Positions 51,989 through 60,191 of a DNA stretch of 64,000 nt are shown here, piece by piece. The position numbers and the translations under genes are program-made. Source of the stretch: Pseudomonas violetae. GTDB taxonomy: Bacteria > Pseudomonadota > Gammaproteobacteria > Pseudomonadales > Pseudomonadaceae. The stretch is taken from the NCBI RefSeq assembly GCF_023072615.1, contig NZ_JAKNRW010000016.1, positions 46,171-110,170 on the forward strand, in the 5' to 3' direction. The notes under the pieces are model-generated. The model saw only the letters and a list, made by a program, of their open reading frames with translations, was not told where the DNA came from and did not search any database. Position 1 is the first letter of the stretch, and each line of letters starts with the position of its first letter.

Positions 51989-53671
51989 TCAGCGCACTCG
52001 CACATAGGTGCCGGGTGCTGCCTCCATCGGTGGATAGTTCTGATTGCCGAGGGCCATGTGGGTTTCCTTCTGCGCACCGGATCGTGCCTGAACCCAGCTA
52101 AGCCATTGAGTCCACCAACTGCCGTCGACTTGCTTGGCGTCGTAGTACCAGGCCCGTGGGTCGAGGCTCAGTTTGGCGCTTTCGATGAAATTGGCCTTGG
52201 GGTTGCTCGGCGGGTTGAGGATGCTCTGCACGTGGCCGCTATTGGACAGCACGAAACGCCTGTCGCCGCCCAGCAGCAGAGTGGAGCGGTACACCGCATC
52301 CCACGGCGTAATGTGATCGTTGATGCCGGCCACGCTGAAACTGTCGACCGTGACCTTCTGCAGGTCTATCGGTGTGCCACACACCTCAAGCCCGCCGGGG
52401 TGGCTCAGCGGATTGTGCTTGAAGAAGTCCAGCAGATCGCCATGCAGCGCGGCTGGCAGACGGGTGTTGTCGTTGTTCCAGTAGAGGATGTCGAACGCTG
52501 GCGGTTCTTTGCCCAGCAGGTAATTGTTGACGAAGTAGCTCCAGATCAAGTCGTTGGGACGCATCCAGGCGAACACCTTGGCCATGTCGCGTCCGTCCAG
52601 AACGCCTTTCTGGTAAGAGCGACGCTTGGCGGCCTCCAGCGTCTGTTCGTCGGCGAAAAGGGTGGCAGGAGAGTCCATCTGGCTGTCGAGAAGGCTCACC
52701 AGGTAGGTAGCGCTGGAGACGCGACGCAGCTGGCGCTTGGCCTGCAGATGACCTTGCAGCGCGGCAATGGTCAGGCCCCCGGCGCACGCACCCATGAGGT
52801 TGACCTCGCGCGCGCCGGTTATCGCCCGGCAAACGTTCATCGCTTCTTCGACGGCTTCCACATAGCTCGACAAGCCCCATTCACGGTGCCGCACGTCCGG
52901 GTTTCGCCAGCTGATCATGAAGGTCTGCAGGCCGTTTTTAAGTGCGAACTGGACAAAGCTGTTGCCGGGGCTCAGGTCGAATATGTAGTACTTGTTGATC
53001 TGCGGCGGCACGACCAGCAAGGGTTTTGAGTATTGTTTTTCACTCATCGGCCGGTACTGGATCAACTCCAGCAGCTCATTGCGAAACACCACGGACCCCG
53101 CTGTGGTCGCGACGGTTTTGCCGACTTCGAAGGCCTGTTTGGTGACTTGCCGAGGGAGGCCATCGTTGTGCAGCAGGTCGTCGACCAGATGGCTGATTCC
53201 GCGCACCAGGCTGTTACCGCCGGAGTTGAAGATCTCCTTGATTGCCAACGGGTTGAGCAACGAGTTGGAAGGTGCCACGGCGTCGTTGAGCAAGGCGAAC
53301 GCGAAGTGCGCGCGGGCTCGATCATCGGGGCTCATGTTGCTCTCGTCGATCCAGCTTTTGACCTGCTTCTGCCAGCTGAGGTAGGCCTGCAGGCTGCGCC
53401 GGTAAAATGGATTGAGGCTCCACGCGGGATCGGTGAACCGACTGTCCTGCGGGTTGGTCGGGTGCAGGGTTTCACCCAGCAGCACGCGACCCAACTGGCC
53501 GCCGAACTTTAATGCGTGCCTGGCACTGTGCAGCGGATTGCGTAAGCCGTGCGCGGCCACACTGCGCAAGGTCGACAGCATATCGCGGCCACGCAAGCCG
53601 GTAATCGCACTTTGTGCGTTAATGAACGCGGCGGGAGTGGGCAGGGAATCCCGCACTGGTTTGTCGCGCAT
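51989..53671 (-). CDS. phaC2: Class II PHA synthase 2
   Basis: This 560-residue polymerase joins (R)-3-hydroxyacyl-CoA units to medium-chain-length polyester. The lipase-box-like catalytic GACAGG contains Cys296, and the Asp and His are visible in INDHITPWDAVY and NSGHVQSILNPP. The N-terminal region has the class II block DRRF/DSRFTDPAWSLNPFYRR. It is a paralogue of phaC1 in the same cluster, the usual class II arrangement with phaZ between the two. Confidence 0.96.
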   Translation of the reverse strand: MRDKPVRDSLPTPAAFINAQSAITGLRGRDMLSTLRSVAAHGLRNPLHSARHALKFGGQLGRVLLGETLHPTNPQDSRFTDPAWSLNPFYRRSLQAYLSWQKQVKSWIDESNMSPDDRARAHFAFALLNDAVAPSNSLLNPLAIKEIFNSGGNSLVRGISHLVDDLLHNDGLPRQVTKQAFEVGKTVATTAGSVVFRNELLELIQYRPMSEKQYSKPLLVVPPQINKYYIFDLSPGNSFVQFALKNGLQTFMISWRNPDVRHREWGLSSYVEAVEEAMNVCRAITGAREVNLMGACAGGLTIAALQGHLQAKRQLRRVSSATYLVSLLDSQMDSPATLFADEQTLEAAKRRSYQKGVLDGRDMAKVFAWMRPNDLIWSYFVNNYLLGKEPPAFDILYWNNDNTRLPAALHGDLLDFFKHNPLSHPGGLEVCGTPIDLQKVTVDSFSVAGINDHITPWDAVYRSTLLLGGDRRFVLSNSGHVQSILNPPSNPKANFIESAKLSLDPRAWYYDAKQVDGSWWTQWLSWVQARSGAQKETHMALGNQNYPPMEAAPGTYVRVR

Positions 53672-53800
53672 GACTCAACACTCCTTCGTCTTCAGGCCAA
53701 AAACAAACACACTGAACCAGAACACCATAGACGCACTAACGGGTTGTTGCGCGGTTCGGCGTCCTGCCGCCCCCTTTTTGTGACCCGGCGTCGAGTTCGT

Positions 53801-54655
53801 TTAACTGCCCAATGGCGCCGGATGCGGGTGCATCACTGCGCGCTGTCGTTCCTCTTCCAGAAATTTCATGATGATCGGCGCCACCGCTTCGGCCCTGGTG
53901 ATCAGGAACAGATGCCCGTCATCGATGATGTGCAATTGAGCATTGGGAATCCGCCAGGCCAGCAGGCGCATGTTGACCAGGGGGATCAATGGATCGTCAT
54001 CGCCGGCCAGTACCAGGGTCGGCTGGTGGATTTTGTGCAGCCAGTGAATGCTGGTCCAGCCAAGACCCGCGAACAGTTGCCAGTAATAGCCGAGCTTGCC
54101 CGCCGAACGGACTTTTGCTGCATGGCTCGCCGCCAGGGACGGGTCCCGGCGGAACGAGCCGCCGTAGATCATTGGTGCAATACGGATCACATGGGACGGC
54201 TGGATGTAGCGCCTGGGACTGGCCATCATCCACAGTACTTTGGGTTTGCCCGGGACCATCACCGCACCGGCCGCAGTCGCGGCCAGCACTAATTTCTTGC
54301 AGCGTTCGGGGTAGTCATAGGCAAACTGTTGGGCCAGGGCGCCGCCCCAGGACACACCGATCACATTGACCTGGCCGTAGTCGAGATAGTCGAGCATGCG
54401 TGCTGTGAGTTTCGCCAGGCCCGGAAATCGGTAGGGCCGACTTGGCGTCGACGAGCCACCCACTCCTGGAACATCGAAGGCAATGACTTCCAGATCCGGG
54501 TCCAGTGCCGCGACAAACGGAAACACCAACTCCAGGTTGGCACCGATGCCATTGAAAATCAGCAAGGGTGTCAAATGAGGCTTGCCGGGGCGTACGGCGG
54601 TCCGGAGGGTTTGGCCATCCAGGTCGACAGTACGAAAAATGAACGGTTGCGGCAT
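53801..54655 (-). CDS. phaZ: Intracellular medium-chain PHA depolymerase
   Basis: The 284-residue alpha/beta-hydrolase degrades stored PHA in granules. The nucleophile elbow GVSWGGALAQQFA and the Asp/His in VLAGDDDPLIPL and DDGHLFLITRA are present. No signal peptide is seen, which fits the intracellular enzyme. It sits between phaC1 and phaC2. Confidence 0.94.
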   Translation of the reverse strand: MPQPFIFRTVDLDGQTLRTAVRPGKPHLTPLLIFNGIGANLELVFPFVAALDPDLEVIAFDVPGVGGSSTPSRPYRFPGLAKLTARMLDYLDYGQVNVIGVSWGGALAQQFAYDYPERCKKLVLAATAAGAVMVPGKPKVLWMMASPRRYIQPSHVIRIAPMIYGGSFRRDPSLAASHAAKVRSAGKLGYYWQLFAGLGWTSIHWLHKIHQPTLVLAGDDDPLIPLVNMRLLAWRIPNAQLHIIDDGHLFLITRAEAVAPIIMKFLEEERQRAVMHPHPAPLGS

Positions 54656-54691
54656 GCTTCAGGCCCTGTGTGTGAATTCATCCCCGACCCC

Positions 54692-54789
54692 TGTAGGAGC
54701 GAGCTTGCTCGCGAAAAACGCAAGGGCAACGCATTTTACCCGCAAGGGCGCGTTATCGTTAACGTCCATCGCGAGCGAGCTCGCTCCTA
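54692..54789. repeat. REPIN between phaC1 and phaZ
   Basis: Arms tgtaggagcgagcttgctcg (from 54692) and cgcgagcgagctcgctccta (to 54789) are inverted copies. The inner sequence cgcgttatcgttaacgtcca is shared with 16063-16106. It is inside the phaC1ZC2D transcription unit, so it may separate phaC1 expression from the rest. Confidence 0.85.
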
Positions 54790-54812
54790 GCAAGGTGACC
54801 GAGGTGTATCGG

Positions 54813-56492
54813 TTACCGCTCGTGTACGTAAGTGCCCGGTGCTGCTTCGCCGGCGGTGTAGGTCTTGTTGCCCAGGCTGGTCGGTGACTTCTTCAGCTTG
54901 CCCGAACGCTCGGCCTGCCAGGCCTGCCAGTGCAGCCACCAGGAATCGGTGTGCTTGGTGGAGTTCTCCTGCCATTCCTCGGCGTTCGCCGCCATTTCGC
55001 TACTGGTCATGTAACGTGACTTCGGATTGCCGGGCGGGTTCAGAATGCTTTGGATGTGGCCGCTGCTCGACAGCACGAATTCGACCTTGCCGCCAAACAG
55101 TTGCGCCGACTTGTAGCAGGACTTCCACGGTGTGATGTGGTCGTTAGTGCCGGCCAGGGAAAAGATGTCTGCAGTGACCTGCTTCAGATCAATGGCCGTG
55201 CCGCACACTTCCAGTGCATTCGGGCGGATCAGTGGATTGTTTTTGAACATCTCGATCAGGTCGCCGTGGAAGGCGGCGGGCAATCTCGTGGTGTCGTTGT
55301 TCCAGAACAGGATGTCGAACACAGGCGGCTCGTTGCCCAGCAGGTAGTTATTGACCCAGTAGTTCCAGATCAGGTCATTGGGGCGCATCCAGGCAAAGAC
55401 TTTCGCCATGTCGCGCCCTTCCAGCACGCCGGCCTGATAGGAATGGCGCTTGGCGGCTTCAAGGGTTTGCTCGTCGACGAACAAGGCCACGTCGCTATCC
55501 AGCGTCGTGTCCAGGACGCTGACCAAGAGCGTCAGGGCATTGACCTTGTGCTCGCCGATCGCGGCATAGTGGCCCAGCAGGGCGGTGCAGGTAATCCCGC
55601 CGGAGCAGGCGCCGAGCATGTTGACGTCTTTGCTGCCGGTGATCGCGGTAACCACGTCGACCGCTTCCTTGAGCGCTTCGATATAGGTCGACAGACCCCA
55701 CTCGCGCTGCTCCTTGGTCGGGTTGCGCCAGCTGACGATGAAGGTCTGGACGTTGTTGCGCAGGCAGAACCGCGCCAGGCTCTTGTCCGGACTGAGGTCG
55801 AATACATAGAATTTATTGATTTGCGGTGGCACCACCAGCAGCGGGCGCTCGTGCACCTGCTCGGTAATAGGCCGGTACTGGATGAGCTCCAGTACGTCGT
55901 TGCGAAACACGACTGCGCCTTCGGTCACGCCCAGGCTCTTGCCCACCTCGAACGCACCCATGTTGACCTGGCTGGGCATGCCGCCGTTGTGTACCAGGTC
56001 CTTGGCCAGATGCGAGAGGCCATCGAGCAGGCTCTTGCCACCGGTTTCGAAGAAGCGTTTGACCGCCGCCGGGTTGGCTGCACTGTTGGTCGGGGCCATT
56101 GCCTCAGTCATGAGGTTGATGACGAAGTGCCCACGCGCGACGTCCTTGGGCGAAAGACTGCTGTCATCGATCCAGTCGTGGAGTTCCTTGCGCCACGCCA
56201 GGTAGGTTTGCAGATAGCGTTTGTAGAGCGGGTTCTGGCTCCAGGCCGGGTCGGCGAAGCGACGATCATCTCCAGCAGGCTGGAGCTCGGATTTACCGAA
56301 CAGAACGTTCTTGAGTTCAAGGCCAAAATGGGCAACGTGCTTGACGCTGTGAATCGGTTGTTTGATGGCTTGGGTCAGCACCATTCGAGCTGAGCCCAGA
56401 AGATCCTTTCTACGCAGTCCAACGACAGGATTCAGCCCCAAGGTATTCTCCGAGGCCTGAGATTTCAGGTCATCGTTATTCTTGTTACTCAT
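54813..56492 (-). CDS. phaC1: Class II PHA synthase 1
   Basis: The 559-residue synthase has the catalytic GACSGG box with Cys296, DRRFADPAWSQNPLYKRYL near the N terminus, and TNDHITPWKSCY and SSGHIQSILNPPGNP with the Asp and His. It is expected to be the main medium-chain-length PHA polymerase. It begins the leftward phaC1-phaZ-phaC2-phaD run. The upstream gap (56493-56747) holds a sigma-54-like element. Confidence 0.96.
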   Translation of the reverse strand: MSNKNNDDLKSQASENTLGLNPVVGLRRKDLLGSARMVLTQAIKQPIHSVKHVAHFGLELKNVLFGKSELQPAGDDRRFADPAWSQNPLYKRYLQTYLAWRKELHDWIDDSSLSPKDVARGHFVINLMTEAMAPTNSAANPAAVKRFFETGGKSLLDGLSHLAKDLVHNGGMPSQVNMGAFEVGKSLGVTEGAVVFRNDVLELIQYRPITEQVHERPLLVVPPQINKFYVFDLSPDKSLARFCLRNNVQTFIVSWRNPTKEQREWGLSTYIEALKEAVDVVTAITGSKDVNMLGACSGGITCTALLGHYAAIGEHKVNALTLLVSVLDTTLDSDVALFVDEQTLEAAKRHSYQAGVLEGRDMAKVFAWMRPNDLIWNYWVNNYLLGNEPPVFDILFWNNDTTRLPAAFHGDLIEMFKNNPLIRPNALEVCGTAIDLKQVTADIFSLAGTNDHITPWKSCYKSAQLFGGKVEFVLSSSGHIQSILNPPGNPKSRYMTSSEMAANAEEWQENSTKHTDSWWLHWQAWQAERSGKLKKSPTSLGNKTYTAGEAAPGTYVHER

Positions 56493-56614
56493 CTACGACG
56501 CTCCATTGTCCTGAGACGAGTACCTGAGTCCAGCTGTGTAGCCACACAGCAAATGCCAGGTACTACTACTCGGGTGACCGATGTTCTGCACCACTGCTTT
56601 TATGCAGAGAGCAC

Positions 56615-56631
56615 TGCAGGGAACTTGCCAG
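56615..56631 (-). promoter_or_regulatory. Candidate sigma-54 promoter of phaC1
   Basis: Read on the minus strand, CTGGCAAGTTCCCTGCA has GG and GC separated by exactly 10 bases: TGGCA matches the -24 half well, CTGC the -12 half less so. It lies about 125 bases before the phaC1 start. A sigma-54 element upstream of phaC1 has been described in P. aeruginosa. Confidence 0.45.
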
Positions 56632-56747
56632 CTCCATTGGTTACCCGAGTTTAATTTTTTTCGCAAGCGGGCTAATCGTCGGCCCTGAAGCGGAGCATTC
56701 AAACAGATGGAATTAGAAAATGCCTTCTAATGAGCAAGAGGCCCGGG

Positions 56748-57125
56748 CTAGAGCATCAGCCTGACGACGGATTGGTTCGGGTCGCGGGTTTTTCCGGCAG
56801 CCTTGAGCTCGGCAAGATAATCGTTCCAGAGATCTTCCTGGCGCACGCCCAGCTGATACAGATATTCCCAGGTGAACAGGCCGCTATCGTGACCGTCATC
56901 AAAGGTCAATTTCAGTGCGTACTGACCGGCCGGTTCGACTTTGCTCAGGCCTACGCCGATCTTGCCAAATTGCAGGATGGGCTTGCCGTGGCCCTGGACC
57001 TCGGCGGAAGGGGAATGCACTCGCAGAAACTCTGAGGGCAGGTGATGTTCTTCGCCGGAGGCGTATTTCAGCGACAGGGTTTTTGAGGCTTTGTGCAGCT
57101 TGATGTCGGTGGGGAGTTGGGTCAT
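56748..57125 (-). CDS. DUF971 family protein
   Basis: The 125-residue protein has the DUF971 fold seen at the N terminus of gamma-butyrobetaine hydroxylases: DIKLHKASKTLSLKYASGEEHHLPSEFLRVHSPS and DDGHDSGLFTWEYLYQLG. In such small proteins a role in iron-sulfur assembly has been proposed; nothing in the sequence shows which. ATG 57125 is chosen; a frame to 57200 runs into the REP element. Its gene converges with nothing and is downstream of hslU. Confidence 0.85.
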   Translation of the reverse strand: MTQLPTDIKLHKASKTLSLKYASGEEHHLPSEFLRVHSPSAEVQGHGKPILQFGKIGVGLSKVEPAGQYALKLTFDDGHDSGLFTWEYLYQLGVRQEDLWNDYLAELKAAGKTRDPNQSVVRLML

Positions 57126-57163
57126 GACCGGCAATCCATTTGTGTGGGCGAGCTCGGTTCTAA

Positions 57164-57253
57164 TGTGGGAGCGGGCTTGCTCGCGAAAGCGGCGCAACAA
57201 CCAACACTGATGTTGAATGTTGCTGCCTCTTCGCGAGCAAGCCCGCTCCCACA
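57164..57253. repeat. REPIN between the DUF971 gene and hslU
   Basis: Arms tgtgggagcgggcttgctcg (from 57164) and cgagcaagcccgctcccaca (to 57253) are perfect inverted copies, and the inner 50 bases also contain a small hairpin. Confidence 0.85.
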
Positions 57254-57280
57254 GGGTCCGCGTTTGCCTGTAAGTATGGC

Positions 57281-58621
57281 TTACAGGATATAACGGGACA
57301 GGTCCTCGTTCTGCGCCAATTCGCCCAGGTGGCTGTTGACGTATTCCGCGTCGATCATGATTACCTTGCCGTCATGGGCGCTGGCGAGGTCGCCGGCACT
57401 GAACGACACTTCTTCGAGCAGGCGCTCCAGTAGCGTGTGCAGGCGACGGGCGCCGATGTTCTCGGTCTTTTCGTTCACTTGCCAGGCGATTTCGGCGATG
57501 CGCTTGATCCCGTCCGGCTGGAACTCGATGCCCAGTCCTTCGGTTTTCAACAGCGCGCAGTATTGCTCGGTCAGGGACGCATGCGGCTCGCTGAGGATGC
57601 GCTCGAAGTCTTGCGGCGTGAGTGCCTTGAGTTCAACACGGATCGGCAGGCGACCTTGCAATTCGGGCACCAGGTCACTCGGCTTGCTTAGGTGGAACGC
57701 ACCCGAGGCGATGAACAGGATGTGGTCGGTCTTGACCATGCCCAGTTTGGTATTGACGGTGCAGCCTTCGATCAGCGGCAGCAAATCGCGCTGTACGCCT
57801 TCGCGAGAGACATCGACGCCGCCGGAGTTGCCGCGTTTGGCGACCTTGTCGATTTCGTCGATGAATACGATACCGTGCTGCTCAACCGCTTCGAGGGCCT
57901 TTGCCTTGAGCTCTTCGTCGTTGACCAGGCGCCCGGCTTCTTCGTCGCGCACCAGTTTCAGCGCTTCCTTGACCTTGAGCTTGCGGGCCTTCTTTTTGCC
58001 CTTGCCCATGTTGGCAAACAGGCTCTGCAGCTGGTTGGTCATTTCTTCCATGCCCGGCGGCGCGGAGATATCGACGCCGGCCGTTTCGGCGACTTCGATT
58101 TCGATCTCCTTGTCATCCAGCTGGCCTTCACGCAGGCGCTTGCGGAACAGCTGGCGGGTGTTGGAATCGGCCGACGGAGCCGCTTCGTCACTGTTGAAGC
58201 CTGAGCGTGCCGGTGGCAGCAGGGCGTCGAGGATGCGCTCTTCGGCGGCGTCTTCGGCACGGTGGCGAACTTTGGTCATTTCCTGTTCGCGCAGCAGCTT
58301 GATCGCGGCGTCTGCCAGGTCACGAATGATTGATTCGACATCGCGACCGACGTAGCCGACTTCGGTGAACTTGGTCGCTTCGACCTTGATGAATGGCGCG
58401 TTGGCCAGCTTGGCCAGGCGACGGGCGATTTCGGTCTTGCCGACACCCGTCGGGCCGATCATCAGGATGTTCTTGGGCGTTACTTCAACGCGCAGCTCTT
58501 CAGGCAGCTGCATCCGGCGCCAGCGATTACGCAGGGCGATGGCGACGGCACGTTTGGCATCGTCCTGGCCGATGATATGGCGATTGAGTTCGTGGACGAT
58601 TTCGCGGGGAGTCATGGACAT
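57281..58621 (-). CDS. hslU: HslU ATPase of the HslUV protease
   Basis: This 446-residue AAA+ unfoldase has Walker A GPTGVGKTEIARRLAKLA at about 56-72, an intermediate I-domain (about 110-240), Walker B IVFIDEIDKVAK and the sensor block GARRLHTLLERLLEEVSF. The C terminus ends SRYIL, which docks into HslV. Starts MSMTPREIVHELNRHIIG at 58621. It lies 55 bases after hslV. Confidence 0.97.
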   Translation of the reverse strand: MSMTPREIVHELNRHIIGQDDAKRAVAIALRNRWRRMQLPEELRVEVTPKNILMIGPTGVGKTEIARRLAKLANAPFIKVEATKFTEVGYVGRDVESIIRDLADAAIKLLREQEMTKVRHRAEDAAEERILDALLPPARSGFNSDEAAPSADSNTRQLFRKRLREGQLDDKEIEIEVAETAGVDISAPPGMEEMTNQLQSLFANMGKGKKKARKLKVKEALKLVRDEEAGRLVNDEELKAKALEAVEQHGIVFIDEIDKVAKRGNSGGVDVSREGVQRDLLPLIEGCTVNTKLGMVKTDHILFIASGAFHLSKPSDLVPELQGRLPIRVELKALTPQDFERILSEPHASLTEQYCALLKTEGLGIEFQPDGIKRIAEIAWQVNEKTENIGARRLHTLLERLLEEVSFSAGDLASAHDGKVIMIDAEYVNSHLGELAQNEDLSRYIL

Positions 58622-58676
58622 AATAATTGGCGGACCTCAAGCAAGAATGAGCCGTGGCACAAAGGCCGAAACAGGC

Positions 58677-59207
58677 TTATTCGGCGCAGTCCTGCTCCTC
58701 AATGGTCTGAGTGTGGTTGGTGAATACACAGATGTCGCCAGCGATGCCGAGCGCAGTTTCGACGATTTCCCGGGCGGACAGGTCGGTCTTCTTCAGCAGC
58801 GCGCTCGCGGCGGCCTGGGCGTAACCGCCGCCGGAACCCATGGCGATCAGGCCTTCTTCAGGCTCGACCACGTCGCCGTTGCCGGTGATGATCAACGAAG
58901 CGTCTTTGTTGGCCACTGCCAGCATGGCTTCGAGGCGACTCAGGGAGCGGTCGGTACGCCATTCTTTAGCGAGCTCGACAGCGGCGCGAACCAGGTGACC
59001 CTGATGTTTCTCAAGCTGACCTTCAAACCGTTCGAAGAGGGTGAAGGCGTCAGCCGTAGCCCCGGCAAAACCGGCGATTACTTGACCGTGGTACAGGCGA
59101 CGAACTTTTTTCGCATTGCCTTTCATCACGGTATTGCCGAGAGAAACCTGGCCGTCGCCGCCCATGACGACTTTGCCGTGGCGGCGAACTGAAACGATGG
59201 TGGTCAA
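58677..59207 (-). CDS. hslV: HslV peptidase of the HslUV protease
   Basis: The 176-residue proteasome-like peptidase has the N-terminal nucleophile Thr2 after removal of Met (TTIVSVRRHGKVVMGGDGQVSLGN). It forms a dodecamer capped by HslU. The initiation codon is TTG (bases 59207-59205, reading leftward), with ggag upstream. No ATG would give the conserved Thr2. The gene is stress-related and in operon with hslU. Confidence 0.96.
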   Translation of the reverse strand: MTTIVSVRRHGKVVMGGDGQVSLGNTVMKGNAKKVRRLYHGQVIAGFAGATADAFTLFERFEGQLEKHQGHLVRAAVELAKEWRTDRSLSRLEAMLAVANKDASLIITGNGDVVEPEEGLIAMGSGGGYAQAAASALLKKTDLSAREIVETALGIAGDICVFTNHTQTIEEQDCAE

Positions 59208-59328
59208 GGGTGAGTCTCCACGCAGCGGGGCGAAAATGCCTTATGAAAACTCATATGGGGGTGGTGACGGGTTTTTCAACTGCACAGCGGAAGGGAAGAC
59301 GAGCGGTTTCTTTGAATGGCGAAACCTC

Positions 59329-59464
59329 CTGTGGCGAGGTCGCTGGCTCCCGCTCGGCTGCGAAGCAGTCGTAACTCCGGCGAGCGGCGATCCGTTTGAT
59401 CCACCGCATTTGCTGGTTTTGGGGCCGCTTCGCGACCCAGCGGGAGCCAACTCCCTCGCCACAG
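59329..59464. repeat. REPIN between hslV and the SPOR gene
   Basis: Arms ctgtggcgaggtcgctggctc (from 59329) and agcgggagccaactccctcgccacag (to 59464) are inverted but less perfect than others. The inner segment (about 85 bases) is longer than in other pairs. Confidence 0.75.
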
Positions 59465-59482
59465 CAGGTTGTTGCTTCTGGA

Positions 59483-60190
59483 TCAGCGGCTCTGGCGTTG
59501 TTGTAACAACAGGTTGCTGAAGCCGCTACCGGCCAGTTGTTTCTGCGCGGTAGTCAGCTGTTCACGGTTGCTGAATGGCCCGACCAGCACCCGGTACCAG
59601 GTCTCGTCCTTCACGGTGCCGGACTCAACCGCTACCGTCTGGCCCAGCAGGATGATCTGCGCACGAACCTTGTCTGCGTCAGCTTCCTTGCGGAACGAAC
59701 CGGCCTGCAGGAAGAACTTGGTCACGGGTGCGGCCTTGCTCACTGGCGGCGCGGGCGGCGGGGTAATCCCGGCCAGCGCGGCCTGTGCCCGTGCAGTGTC
59801 GATCTTCGCGGCTTGTTCCGGCGTCACTGGCGTCGTCGGAACGGCTGGCACCTGTGGCGTAGGCAAGGTTTTTTCCGGCACGGCCTCAGCAGGCACTATG
59901 ACTTCTGATTCCGGCAGCAAAGTGTAGAAGTCGTATTTCGGCTTCACCGGTTGCGTCGGGCTCGGCGGGGTCTTGTTGGCCTCGGCGATGCGGGAGGCTT
60001 TTTGCTGCTCGATTTTCTCGCGCTTGACGCTTTCGCTGCCTTTACCGGGCTCCAGCTTCATCAGGAATACGATGAACGCACCGACCGTCAGGCCGATGAC
60101 CATCCACAGCCACCCCGGGATCGGTTGCTTGGCAGGTGCTTGGTAACGGCTGGCGCCACGTTTGGGTGCAGGTTTTTTCTTGGCAGCCAA
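59483..60190 (-). CDS. SPOR-domain membrane protein
   Basis: The 235-residue protein has a basic cytoplasmic N terminus, a single transmembrane helix (about 28-45; IPGWLWMVIGLTVGAFIVFL), a Pro/Thr-rich periplasmic linker, and a C-terminal SPOR domain (about 160-230; FFLQAGSFRKEADADKVRAQI). This is the FtsN/DedD layout: SPOR binds denuded peptidoglycan at the division site. It starts at TTG 60190, one base after the argS stop, with ggag inside the argS end. Whether it is FtsN itself cannot be told. Confidence 0.88.
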   Translation of the reverse strand: MAAKKKPAPKRGASRYQAPAKQPIPGWLWMVIGLTVGAFIVFLMKLEPGKGSESVKREKIEQQKASRIAEANKTPPSPTQPVKPKYDFYTLLPESEVIVPAEAVPEKTLPTPQVPAVPTTPVTPEQAAKIDTARAQAALAGITPPPAPPVSKAAPVTKFFLQAGSFRKEADADKVRAQIILLGQTVAVESGTVKDETWYRVLVGPFSNREQLTTAQKQLAGSGFSNLLLQQRQSR

Positions 60191-60191
60191 C

